From UKL13-2 sp038321965 (GTDB lineage Bacteria > Pseudomonadota > Gammaproteobacteria > Burkholderiales > Usitatibacteraceae): 64,000 nt of DNA. Positions 53,622 through 62,435 of this stretch are shown here, in pieces; position 1 is the stretch's first letter; every line of letters begins with the position of its first letter. Below the pieces are notes generated by a model. It was not told the DNA's origin, searched no databases, and saw only the letters and a program-made list of their open reading frames with translations. Location of the stretch: assembly GCA_038321965.1 (NCBI GenBank), contig JBBQFL010000006.1, positions 84,854 to 148,853 on the forward strand, read 5' to 3'. A program made the translations under genes and the position numbers.

Positions 53622-54269
53622 ATGAAGAGTTCCCTCATCGTAAATACAGCCAATATGGCAAGAATTTACGCAGCCGTTGCGGCTCTCGCCGTATGCGCGG
53701 CGTACGCTGAAGTAACGCCTGTCCTGACTGATTCACAAGGTGTCCCGGTCCGCGACGGACAAGGTGCTTGCGTGCAAACCAGTGGTATCCTGCACCCTGA
53801 TTGCGGTGCCAAGAAAGCGGAACCAGCCAAACCTGCAGCGCCCGCTGCGCCAGCCGCTCCTGCTGCGCCAGCTGCACCAACTGCACCAGCCAGTGCAGCC
53901 GCGCCTTCATCGGTAAAACAAGCCATCACCATTCAGGCTGAAGCCCTGTTTGATTTCGATAAGTCCGTGCTCAAGCCAGCCGGCAAGAAGTCAATCGATG
54001 ATGCGGTTGCCAAGATGCAAAAAATTGATGTGCAAATGGTTATAGCGACTGGTCACACCGACTCAATTGGTACCGATGCATACAATCAGAAGTTGTCTGA
54101 GCGTCGTGCAACTTCCGTAAAAGAGTACATGGTGTCGAAGGGTGTTCCTGCCGCCAAGATCACGACACTTGGCAAGGGTGAAACTCAGCCGGTTGCCACG
54201 AACAAGACAGCCGAAGGTCGCGCGAAGAATCGTCGCGTCGACATCGAGTTCAAAGGTGTTTCCAAGTAA
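53622..54269 (+). CDS. OmpA-family peptidoglycan-associated outer membrane protein
   Basis: 215 residues from MKSSLIVNTANMARIYAAVA, with GGGAG upstream; earlier in-frame codons are rejected for lack of a ribosome site. A signal peptide, a short Cys-containing mature N-terminus (GACVQTSGILHPDCG), a Pro/Ala linker (PAAPAAP repeats) and a C-terminal OmpA domain (QAEALFDFDKSVLKPAGKKS; GHTDSIGTDAYNQKLSERRA; GRAKNRRVDIEF) that grips peptidoglycan. There is no full beta-barrel. It is followed by a clear terminator. Confidence 0.92.
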   Translation: MKSSLIVNTANMARIYAAVAALAVCAAYAEVTPVLTDSQGVPVRDGQGACVQTSGILHPDCGAKKAEPAKPAAPAAPAAPAAPAAPTAPASAAAPSSVKQAITIQAEALFDFDKSVLKPAGKKSIDDAVAKMQKIDVQMVIATGHTDSIGTDAYNQKLSERRATSVKEYMVSKGVPAAKITTLGKGETQPVATNKTAEGRAKNRRVDIEFKGVSK

Positions 54270-54289
54270 CATGTAGCTGCTAGCTTTAC

Positions 54290-54319
54290 AAAAGCCCCGC
54301 GTTACGCGGGGCTTTTTGT
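54290..54319 (+). terminator. Rho-independent terminator after the ompA-type gene
   Basis: AAAGCCCCGCgttaCGCGGGGCTTTTTG: strong GC stem, 4-base loop and T-run, 20 bases after the stop codon. The core stem resembles the terminator after the comEA-like gene. Confidence 0.9.
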
Positions 54320-54374
54320 TTGTACATTCAACTCAAAATTCAGCTTGCGCCAACTACCTTTGATTCACGACTAA

Positions 54375-55694
54375 ATGACAACAACGTACATGCTTTCGCC
54401 ACGCTGGCTTGTCCCGGTGGAGCCCAAGAACACCGTCCTGGAAGGCCATTCGCTAATCGTTGATCAGGGCCGGATACTGGCACTGCTGCCCACTTCTGTT
54501 GCGCGTGGACGCTTTACCGGTGTCGCAGAGACTGTGCTGTCGAATCATGTACTTATCCCAGGGCTGATCAATCTGCACACACATGCTGCCATGACGCTGA
54601 TGCGTGGGCTGGCAGACGACACCCCGCTGATGACCTGGCTCAACAATCATATCTGGCCGGCGGAGGCCAAACACCTTTCAGAAGCGTACGTTTTTGATGG
54701 AACGGAGTTGGCAACAGCAGAGATGATCCGATCTGGCACGACCTGTTTCGCGGATATGTATTTCTATCATGACGTGGCCGCAAGGGCTGCATTGAAATCG
54801 GGAATGCGTGCCGCCCTCGGTGGCGCGATCCTTGAATTCCCCACGCCGTATGCAGCTGATGCCGAGGCATATATTGAAAAGTGTCTTGCCCCGCGCGACG
54901 AGTTTGCCAATGATGCGCGTCTGAAATTGATGTTGGCGCCGCACGCGCCGTACACGGTAAGTGATAAGACATTTGCACGAATTTTTACTATCGCCGCGGA
55001 GGCCGACTACCCAGTGATGATGCATATCCATGAGACCAACGATGAAGTTGTCCAAGGCGAAAAGGAATATGGCATTCGACCCGTCGCGCGGTTGGAGAAG
55101 CTGGGGTTACTTGGGCCGAACTTGATTGCTGTGCATTGCGTACACTTGAATCCACTGGAAATCGATTTGTACGCGAGACTCGGCGTTCATGTTGCGCATT
55201 GCCCCGCATCCAATTTGAAACTCGCCAGCGGCATCGCCCCGATTAGTGCCATGTTGAAGGCCGGCATCAACGTCGGCATTGGAACGGACGGCGCCGCCAG
55301 CAACAACCGGCTTGATATGCTGGGTGAAACTCGACTCGCATCGCTATTGCAAAAAGGTATGACCGGCGATGCGGCTGCATTGCCAGCCCACCAAAAACTC
55401 GAGATGGCAACCCTCAATGCGGCGAAGGCGCTTGGTTGGCAGGATGAAATTGGTTCTCTTGTTGAGGGGAAAGCTGCCGACATGACAGCAATCGATTTGT
55501 CGTCAATTGAAACGCAGCCTGTCTATGATCCGGTATCGCATATCTTTCACGCCGCGGGCCGCGAAAACGTAAGCCACGTATGGGTAAGCGGGGAACTGTT
55601 ACTGGACAACCGTGTCCTTATGCGGCAAGACATCCAGGAACTAAAAATGAAAGCGGCAATCTGGCAACAACGCTTTGCTGAAAAACGCCAATGA
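54375..55694 (+). CDS. mtaD: 5-methylthioadenosine / S-adenosylhomocysteine deaminase (TRZ/ATZ-type amidohydrolase)
   Basis: 439 residues. Metal ligands are visible in GLINLHTHAAMTLMRG (HXH near 65), MLAPHAPYT, MHIHETNDE, AVHCVHL and GIGTDGAASNN. The family deaminates SAH, MTA or related adenosine compounds. It overlaps ubiG by four bases, so removal of the SAH made by UbiG methylation is a natural role, though other aryl-amine substrates cannot be excluded from sequence. Confidence 0.9.
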   Translation: MTTTYMLSPRWLVPVEPKNTVLEGHSLIVDQGRILALLPTSVARGRFTGVAETVLSNHVLIPGLINLHTHAAMTLMRGLADDTPLMTWLNNHIWPAEAKHLSEAYVFDGTELATAEMIRSGTTCFADMYFYHDVAARAALKSGMRAALGGAILEFPTPYAADAEAYIEKCLAPRDEFANDARLKLMLAPHAPYTVSDKTFARIFTIAAEADYPVMMHIHETNDEVVQGEKEYGIRPVARLEKLGLLGPNLIAVHCVHLNPLEIDLYARLGVHVAHCPASNLKLASGIAPISAMLKAGINVGIGTDGAASNNRLDMLGETRLASLLQKGMTGDAAALPAHQKLEMATLNAAKALGWQDEIGSLVEGKAADMTAIDLSSIETQPVYDPVSHIFHAAGRENVSHVWVSGELLLDNRVLMRQDIQELKMKAAIWQQRFAEKRQ

Positions 55695-56407
55695 ACACTA
55701 TTCACGCCAATAGCAACGTCGACGAAGCCGAGCTCGCTAAATTCGGTGCGCTCGCAGCTCGCTGGTGGGATCCCCAAAGTGAATTCAAGCCGTTGCATGA
55801 AATCAATCCACTGCGTCTGAAGTGGATTGACAAGCGTGTCAGCCTCAAGGGGAAACGGGTGATTGATATTGGTTGTGGCGGTGGCATTCTGGCTGAAAGC
55901 ATGGCCGCACTGGGCGCAGCTGTCACCGGTATCGACTTATCAGAAAAACCGCTGAAAGTGGCACAACTGCACTTGCTGGAAAGTGGTCAGGCCGTCGACT
56001 ACCGCCTGATTGCCGCTGAAGACTTCGCGGCCCAACAACCGGACGTTTTTGATTGCGTCACCTGTATGGAGATGCTTGAGCACGTTCCCGATCCGGCTTC
56101 GACAATACGTGCTGCAATGTCGCTCGCAAAACCGGGCGGCTGGGTATTTTTTTCAACGCTAAACCGCAATCCAAAATCGTTTTTGTTTGCAATCGTCGGT
56201 GCAGAATATATTTTGAACCTGCTACCGAAAGGTACCCACGAGTACCGGCGCTTCATCACTCCGGCGGAACTCGGCGCAATGTCGCGAAGCGCAGGGCTAA
56301 CAATTACCGAATTCATCGGTATGACCTACAATCCATTCAGTAAAGTCTATGCGCTCAACGACGATGTAAGCGTAAATTACATTGTGGCTTGTCGCAAACC
56401 GGCCTGA
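55691..56407 (+). CDS. ubiG: Ubiquinone biosynthesis O-methyltransferase UbiG
   Basis: 238 residues. SAM motif I VIDIGCGGGILAESMAALGA near residue 56, RWWDPQSEFKPLHEINPLRL before it, and MEMLEHVPDPASTIRAAMSL are the UbiG signatures. It performs both O-methylations of ubiquinone synthesis. Together with ubiUVT, the window holds genes for both the ring hydroxylation under anoxia and the methylation steps. Confidence 0.95.
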   Translation: MNTIHANSNVDEAELAKFGALAARWWDPQSEFKPLHEINPLRLKWIDKRVSLKGKRVIDIGCGGGILAESMAALGAAVTGIDLSEKPLKVAQLHLLESGQAVDYRLIAAEDFAAQQPDVFDCVTCMEMLEHVPDPASTIRAAMSLAKPGGWVFFSTLNRNPKSFLFAIVGAEYILNLLPKGTHEYRRFITPAELGAMSRSAGLTITEFIGMTYNPFSKVYALNDDVSVNYIVACRKPA

Positions 56408-56450
56408 ATCGTACAGTCTTGAACGTTAAACGCCAAACCGCAAAACCGAC

Positions 56451-57641
56451 ATGAATCGCCGACAATTTCTGTCCCTCGCTTCAGCCACCCCCCTGTTTGG
56501 GCTACCTTGGGCAAATGACCTGCAAGCAAGCACTGGCGTGCCTCTCCAGCCACCGCCATTGTTGGTCTTGGTGTACTTGAAGGGGGGAAACGACGCCTAC
56601 AATACGTTTGTGCCGCTCAACGATTTGCTCTACCGCAAACTGCGACCAAACATCGGAATCCATCGCGACCAGCTAATCCCATTTTCCTCCTCTCACGGCT
56701 TCAATCCGGCCTTGAAACCGCTTTTGCCGCTTTGGGAGAATAAAGAGATGGCTTTGCTGCAAGGCATCGGCCAGCAGGCGGTTACCAACCAGCACTATCG
56801 CGACCTTGAGACCCAATTCACAGCAGCGAGCCCAGGCCAGTACTACACTGATGGGTGGGTTACCCGAGCCTTGAGCGCCAACGTCGGTAGCAGCATCCTA
56901 GGCAGACCACTTCTCGACGCGCTCGCATTTGGCGACCTGGACATACGGGAAGCTGATCCGATGGGCCCGTTTCGCGGCGACAAAATTCGCGTAATCAATA
57001 TGCAGCATCCGTCGGAATGGATCATCAGCCAAAAGGTGATGGATACACAACACCTGGAAAGCACGCCCGCTCGAACGCTCGCTGGTACCTTCGCGCAACC
57101 CGAACGTATCACTTTGAAGACGGTATTTCCGGCAAACGAATTCGGCGATGCGTTGAAGGCAACCGCGCAACTCGCCGCCGCCGGGATGGCGCCGCCGATT
57201 GTGCATGTCAGCGTAACTGCAGTCGATGACGATCAACATCACGCCTTCGACACGCATTGGGAGCAAAGCAAGTACCATGGCCCGACGCTGACCAAGCTTG
57301 CCGAAGGACTCGCCGCATTTCGCAATGCGATGCTCGAAATCGGCCAGTGGGATCGTACTCTGCTCGCAACTTACGATGAATTCGGTCGTTCCCCAAAGGA
57401 AAACGATAAGCAAGGAACCCACCACGGCTGGGGTTCCACCCAGATTGTGCTCGGTGGAAAGGTAAAGGGTGGCCTGTTCGGCGAGCCCTCGCCGGTTATC
57501 AATGTATTCGCCATCGACGGTCCTCCGCCGGTGATCGACTATCGCGAGCTCTACACGACCATCATCGAGCAGTGGTGGCGCGTCAGTGCGCGGGACGTGT
57601 TTGATCGCCGCTTCAAACCACTAGATTTGCTTCGCGCCTAG
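56451..57641 (+). CDS. DUF1501 exported protein
   Basis: 396 residues. The N-terminus MNRRQFLSLASATPLFGLPW is a Tat-like signal with an RR pair. The DUF1501 domain follows (LVLVYLKGGNDAYNTFVPLN; QQAVTNQHYRDLETQFTAAS; YDEFGRSPKENDKQGTHHGW; YRELYTTIIEQWWRVSARDV), an alkaline-phosphatase-superfamily fold with a likely metal-binding GTHHGWGS. The function is unknown. DUF1501 genes normally pair with a DUF1800 gene, which is absent here; instead this one is inserted between ubiG and gph. Confidence 0.85.
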   Translation: MNRRQFLSLASATPLFGLPWANDLQASTGVPLQPPPLLVLVYLKGGNDAYNTFVPLNDLLYRKLRPNIGIHRDQLIPFSSSHGFNPALKPLLPLWENKEMALLQGIGQQAVTNQHYRDLETQFTAASPGQYYTDGWVTRALSANVGSSILGRPLLDALAFGDLDIREADPMGPFRGDKIRVINMQHPSEWIISQKVMDTQHLESTPARTLAGTFAQPERITLKTVFPANEFGDALKATAQLAAAGMAPPIVHVSVTAVDDDQHHAFDTHWEQSKYHGPTLTKLAEGLAAFRNAMLEIGQWDRTLLATYDEFGRSPKENDKQGTHHGWGSTQIVLGGKVKGGLFGEPSPVINVFAIDGPPPVIDYRELYTTIIEQWWRVSARDVFDRRFKPLDLLRA

Positions 57642-57669
57642 TTGATCGTCGACATCGGCACGCTCGCCT

Positions 57670-58347
57670 GTGGCCACTGAGATCGCCGGGGATACCGCTT
57701 CCATACGCGCAGTGTTGTTCGATCTCGATGGTACGTTTGCGGATACTGCACCGGACATGGCTCGCGCGCTCAATGTCATACGCTTTCAGCACGGCCTCCC
57801 GGCGCTTCCGCTCGCCTGCATCCGGCCACATGTCTCCCGTGGTGCGCGGGGAATGCTCCATGTCGGGTTTGGCGTCAGTCCGCAACAGGGAGAATTTGCC
57901 ATGTTGCGCGACGCGTTTTATGACGAGTACCAACGCAATATCTGTGTTGAAAGTGCGCTTTTCGATGGCATGGAAACACTTATCGACACCTTGGAACGGC
58001 GCAATATCGTGTGGGGCATTGTCACCAACAAAGCTGCGCGTTTTGCCTTGCCCATTGCACAAATGCTGGGTTTCGCAGAACGCGCCGCGTGCATCGTTTG
58101 CGGTGACACTACCGCGCACACCAAGCCACACCCGGCGCCACTGCTACACGCTGCTCAATTGATCGGCATTGCGCCCAGCGACACGCTCTACGTCGGCGAC
58201 GATCAGCGCGATATTCATGCAGCCCACTCTGCAGGCATGTGCGCCGTCGCCGCGACTTATGGATACATAAGCGCTGACATTGATCCACACGGCTGGGGTG
58301 CTGAATACACGATCGCCACGCCGACCGATCTGATACCGTTGCTGTGA
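57670..58347 (+). CDS. gph: HAD-family phosphoglycolate phosphatase-type phosphatase
   Basis: 225 residues from a GTG start. HAD motif I VLFDLDGTFADTAPDMARAL near residue 16 with both Asp, motif II VTNK, motif III lysine KPHPAP and motif IV GDDQRDIHAAHSAGM. In betaproteobacteria the gene that follows ubiG is annotated gph and, in Pseudomonas, the equivalent (mupP) acts on MurNAc-6-phosphate. The exact substrate is therefore open. Confidence 0.9.
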   Translation: MATEIAGDTASIRAVLFDLDGTFADTAPDMARALNVIRFQHGLPALPLACIRPHVSRGARGMLHVGFGVSPQQGEFAMLRDAFYDEYQRNICVESALFDGMETLIDTLERRNIVWGIVTNKAARFALPIAQMLGFAERAACIVCGDTTAHTKPHPAPLLHAAQLIGIAPSDTLYVGDDQRDIHAAHSAGMCAVAATYGYISADIDPHGWGAEYTIATPTDLIPLL

Positions 58348-58700
58348 CAGCGTATTCGTGGTCGCCCACGTTGCTACCGAAGGCGCGCCAACGTGCACCT
58401 GAATTTGATTACGATTGCCGCGACCGGCGACTTGTTGCGGAAATACGACAAATCCAGTTTGCCTTCTACCTTCGTCTCGGCAATTGATCCGTCTTTATAC
58501 TGCGCGGAACTTATAAAATCATGATTTAAACGAGAAAAATGTCAGGCCACATTCAAGAACACAGTTGGTTACAGATACGTACATCGACGCTACAATGCCC
58601 GACAGACCTTCAGTCAAATATGCGTACTATCACGTTTTGAAAACAATAAAGTCACGCGCGTAACACGCTCTCGTAACTAACTCCAACGGAAAGGGTAACC
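58348..58700. other. Intergenic region upstream of the TonB-dependent receptor
   Basis: About 350 bases; only the promoter below could be supported. No Fur-type dyad is obvious. Confidence 0.5.
58568..58596 (+). promoter_or_regulatory. Predicted promoter of the TonB-dependent receptor gene
   Basis: GTTACA (-35) and TACAAT (-10) with a 17-base spacer, about 105 bases before the ATG. AAGGG precedes the start codon. Confidence 0.45.
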
Positions 58701-61424
58701 ATGTTTCATCCGAAGAAAATTGCCAAGGCGCTCATCGCAATCGGCGTGAGCAGCGTAGGAACGGCATTCGTTGCGCATGCGCAGCAGGCCCAAAAGGTAG
58801 ACAAAATTGAAGTGACAGGCTCGAACATCAAGCGTGTTGACTCCGAGACACCATCGCCAATTCAGGTCATCACGCGTGACGATATCCAAAAAAGTGGCGC
58901 CAACAGCGTAGCCGAGTTGTTGCGCAACATTCCGTCTGTTGCCGGTGGCTCGCTGAACGACTTCAATGGCGGCAATGGTTTCGGACGCGGCACGCAATCG
59001 GTATCTCTGCGCGGGTTGGGCTCCGTAGCGACCCTGGTTCTCGTCAACGGTCGGCGCGTGGAAACGGCGCCGGTCGCCGATCCTAACTTGGGCCAGGGAT
59101 CGGCCTTCAACTTGAACGTTATTCCTGTCGGCGCCATTGAGCGCATCGAGATTCTCAAAGACGGTGCGTCAGCCATTTATGGCTCTGACGCCATTGCCGG
59201 CGTGATCAATGTAATCCTTCGCAAAGACTATACCGGTGGAGAAGTTCTATACACCATTGGCCAAAATCACGACAGCGATTTCCGCAGTCAAACCCTCGCC
59301 GGCACCGTCGGCATCGGCGACTTGGCCAAGGATCGCTATAACGTGTTGGCCGCAATGGAATACTTCAAGCGCGATGCCACCAGCATCTACGAAGCCAGCA
59401 ACCTGCAGCGCGAGTTGTATACGACGCTCGCCAATCGCCTCATTCCGAACTCTACGCTCAGCTACCCGGCCAATCGGCGCCGTGAAGCGGTAAACGGTAA
59501 TGGCGCATTCACGGTTGCATTGCCGCTCGACCCGCGTTGCCCGCCTGAGTTGACATTCGGTACGCTGTGCCGCTCAAACACGTTTGATGACACCAACATT
59601 GAAGCCGCAACCAAGCGCAAAAGTATCTTCACGCGCGGAACCATCGAATTTTCGCCAACGTTGAGCGGATTTGGCGAATTCCGATTCACCCGGGCGGAAA
59701 CCCAGTTCATCGCTGCACCGCCCGCGCTGGACGCCGGTTCGCCTGCAACCTGGTTTAACGCGGCCGGACAACGTTTTACCTATACGCTGTTCCTGCCGGT
59801 CGGTCACCCGGACAATCCGAACTCGTTCCGCCTCGGTTTGCGTTATCGTTTTGTCGATCTGGGAAGAACTTTTCAAAACGTGAAGAATGATTCGACCAGC
59901 GCTGTTGTGGGGTTGAACGGCAACTGGAAAAACTGGGATTGGGAAAGCGCGTTTACGTTCGGCCAAACCAAGCGTGAAGACAGCAATAACGGCCAGCTTT
60001 ACTTCCCGGCATTACTGGCAGCAGTTGCCAACGGTACCTATCGCTTCTTTGGCAAGAACGACCCGGCTCTTATCGCCGCACTCAACCCTTACAAAGCACA
60101 AGAGGGTAAGAGCAAGAACACCAGTTGGGATTTGAAGGGTTCAACCGAACTGGCGACGATGGCCGGTGGCCCATTGGCCCTCGCGACAGGACTGCAATTG
60201 CGAAAGGAAACCTTCGACATCGCCTCGGATCCACGCAACGTGGCAGGTGAATTTGTCAACGTGGCATCCAGCACAGTGCACGGTTCGCGCAACGTTGCTT
60301 CGGCTTACGGCGAGCTTTCAATCCCGTTTGCCAAGAACGTGGAAATGCAATTGGCCGGACGTTACGACCATTACAGCGACTACGGCAATTCCACCACACC
60401 GAAGATTGGACTCAAGTGGTCGCCAACAACTCAAGTGGCCGTACGTGGAACCTACTCAGAGGCATTCCGCGCACCTTCACTGCTGCAAATATCGTCGGGC
60501 AATGTGCAGTCCTTTAACAATGGCCTCAATGATCCCTTGCGTTGCGGGAAAGTTGGCGCAAATCCTGACGACTGCAGCGTGGGCAACGGCGGGACCGGCA
60601 GATCCATTTCCAGTCTGATCTCGCCAAATGCCAACCTGCAACCGGAGAAAAGCAAGAGCTACACGTTCGGCTTCATTTTTTCGCCAACCGCTAGCACGTC
60701 AGCGTCCCTGGATTACTTCAACATCCGTCGTCGTGACTTTATCGACCGCTTTGATTCCCAGACAGTGGTCAATAACGAATTCGTTCCCGGATTCACGGGC
60801 GGTACGGTATTTCGTGATCCAAACCCGGCAACCTGGTTACCCGGTATTCCGAATTCCGGCCCTATTCAGAGCACCATCCGTCGGTTTGACAATTTCGGCG
60901 TGGCGATTGTTAGTGGTCTCGACCTCGATATCACCACCAACATCAACCTCGGCGCCAATGGCAAACTTAAGCTCGCCGGTCAGGGTACCTATCTGACCAA
61001 AAGTGATTGGTCGCTGACCAAAGGCGGCCCAATCGTAAGCGGACTCGGCAACTTCTATATCTTCGAGTCACCGCGTGTCAGAGGAACGATAACAGCAACG
61101 TGGGAATATCAGGACTTCGCCGTGCTCGGACGTTACAATTACACCGGTAAATGGTTTTATGGTGACCCTGTTGCCGGTTGTTACGTTTCCGCAGCGACTG
61201 TCGCAGCAATTGGCGGGCAATGCGAAGTCTCCTCCTACACAACCGTTGATGCCAGCGTGACGTACACAGGCTTCAAAAATCTGACGATGTCCCTGCTGGC
61301 CCGCAACATTGGCAGCCGCGATGCGCCGTACGATCCGAACCAGACGACGCTAGGCTTCAATCCAACGTTTCACAGTCCCCAAGGAACAAACTACGTGTTT
61401 TCGGTGGGTTATAAATTCAAGTAA
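58701..61424 (+). CDS. TonB-dependent outer membrane receptor
   Basis: 907 residues with a signal peptide (MFHPKKIAKALIAIGVSSVG, cleavage after AHA near residue 27). The plug domain (about 40-165) has SNIKRVDSETPSPIQVITRD, VSLRGLGSVATLVLVNGRRV, and IEILKDGASAIYGSDAIAGV. A 22-strand barrel follows, ending VGYKFK, an aromatic near the C-terminus as expected. No clear TonB box. The substrate is unknown; plugs of this type occur in receptors for siderophores, vitamin B12, sugars and peptides. It is followed by a two-component system, which may control it. Confidence 0.92.
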   Translation: MFHPKKIAKALIAIGVSSVGTAFVAHAQQAQKVDKIEVTGSNIKRVDSETPSPIQVITRDDIQKSGANSVAELLRNIPSVAGGSLNDFNGGNGFGRGTQSVSLRGLGSVATLVLVNGRRVETAPVADPNLGQGSAFNLNVIPVGAIERIEILKDGASAIYGSDAIAGVINVILRKDYTGGEVLYTIGQNHDSDFRSQTLAGTVGIGDLAKDRYNVLAAMEYFKRDATSIYEASNLQRELYTTLANRLIPNSTLSYPANRRREAVNGNGAFTVALPLDPRCPPELTFGTLCRSNTFDDTNIEAATKRKSIFTRGTIEFSPTLSGFGEFRFTRAETQFIAAPPALDAGSPATWFNAAGQRFTYTLFLPVGHPDNPNSFRLGLRYRFVDLGRTFQNVKNDSTSAVVGLNGNWKNWDWESAFTFGQTKREDSNNGQLYFPALLAAVANGTYRFFGKNDPALIAALNPYKAQEGKSKNTSWDLKGSTELATMAGGPLALATGLQLRKETFDIASDPRNVAGEFVNVASSTVHGSRNVASAYGELSIPFAKNVEMQLAGRYDHYSDYGNSTTPKIGLKWSPTTQVAVRGTYSEAFRAPSLLQISSGNVQSFNNGLNDPLRCGKVGANPDDCSVGNGGTGRSISSLISPNANLQPEKSKSYTFGFIFSPTASTSASLDYFNIRRRDFIDRFDSQTVVNNEFVPGFTGGTVFRDPNPATWLPGIPNSGPIQSTIRRFDNFGVAIVSGLDLDITTNINLGANGKLKLAGQGTYLTKSDWSLTKGGPIVSGLGNFYIFESPRVRGTITATWEYQDFAVLGRYNYTGKWFYGDPVAGCYVSAATVAAIGGQCEVSSYTTVDASVTYTGFKNLTMSLLARNIGSRDAPYDPNQTTLGFNPTFHSPQGTNYVFSVGYKFK

Positions 61425-61515
61425 GTCAGGCGATTTGTTGACCAAACGGATGGCGTAGACTTGGTGCCATCCTGTATGCTCAGCGGTCAGATCAACAAGG
61501 TCGCGGCATGTGTTT

Positions 61516-61570
61516 CTAGGGGTTTGTTGAGTTTCTTCGGGGTCCTTGGAGAAACTCAACAAACCCCTAG
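61516..61570. repeat. Perfect 21-bp inverted repeat (hairpin) before the response regulator gene
   Basis: Arms CTAGGGGTTTGTTGAGTTTC(T) and (A)GAAACTCAACAAACCCCTAG are exact reverse complements with a 13-base loop. There is no T-run, so it is not a standard terminator. It lies 91 bases after the receptor stop and 83 bases before the regulator ATG. It may be a regulatory stem in the leader, a transcript-end processing site or a repetitive element. Confidence 0.8.
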
Positions 61571-61653
61571 GCACTACTGGAGACAGATCGTTACAAATCG
61601 GCATGGGGATACAAGTATCCTCGCGTTATTGCAACAAGCCGACGGAGTACGCC

Positions 61654-62427
61654 ATGCGGACCCAGCAACTACACCACAATTCACAATCCGACCGGACCGT
61701 TGACGGTCTCGCAAACTCCATTGGTCTCCCGTTCCGGGTGTTGATAGTCGAGGACGACGTCGAACTCGCGAGTTTGACCGCCGAGTATCTCCAGAATCGC
61801 GGCTTACTCGTCGATATCGAACACCGCGGAGATCACGCCATCGCGCACATTGAACGTGAAAAACCGCAGGTCGTCGTGCTCGATGTCATGCTGCCGGGCT
61901 TGGATGGTTTCGAGATTTGTCGCGAATTGCGCTCGCAGGGTTCCGACGTGCCGATCATCATGCTGACTGCACGTGATGAAGATATCGATCAGGTGTTGGG
62001 GCTGGAAATGGGTGCCGACGACTACCTCGCCAAGCCGGTACAGCCGCGGGTACTGCTTGCCCACATAAAGGCAATACTGCGGCGTTCAACGGCGCAGGAA
62101 AAACCCGCACATGACACAACATCGCTGCAGTTCGGTCAGTTACGAATCAGCAGAATTTCGCGCGACGTAATGATCGGCGCCACTGCGGTGGACCTGACCA
62201 CCGCCGAGTTCGACCTGTTGTGGCTACTGGCGACAAATGCTGGCAGGGTACTGCCTCGCAATGAGATCTTGAAAGCTTTGCGCGGACTCGAATACGACGG
62301 GATTGACAGATCGATCGATTCGCGCATTTCCCGCCTTCGGCGCAAACTCGGCGATGATGCCGTCGCCGCAGCGCACATAAAGACCGTGCGGCCACACGGA
62401 TATCTTTTCAGCCCTGCTGCCTGGTAG
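61654..62427 (+). CDS. OmpR/PhoB-family response regulator (RstA-like)
   Basis: 257 residues from MRTQQLHHNSQSDRTVDGLA, with CGGAG upstream; earlier in-frame ATG ignored. The receiver (about 28-140) has VLIVEDDVELASLTAEYLQN and the phosphorylated Asp in VVVLDVMLPGLDGFEI near residue 76, plus the switch Thr and Lys in MLTARDED and YLAKPVQPR. A winged-helix DNA-binding domain follows (LTTAEFDLLWLLATNAGRVL; RSIDSRISRLRRKLGDDAVA). It has about 27 extra N-terminal residues. Nine bases separate it from its kinase gene. Confidence 0.92.
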   Translation: MRTQQLHHNSQSDRTVDGLANSIGLPFRVLIVEDDVELASLTAEYLQNRGLLVDIEHRGDHAIAHIEREKPQVVVLDVMLPGLDGFEICRELRSQGSDVPIIMLTARDEDIDQVLGLEMGADDYLAKPVQPRVLLAHIKAILRRSTAQEKPAHDTTSLQFGQLRISRISRDVMIGATAVDLTTAEFDLLWLLATNAGRVLPRNEILKALRGLEYDGIDRSIDSRISRLRRKLGDDAVAAAHIKTVRPHGYLFSPAAW

Positions 62428-62435
62428 GCTGGGCC

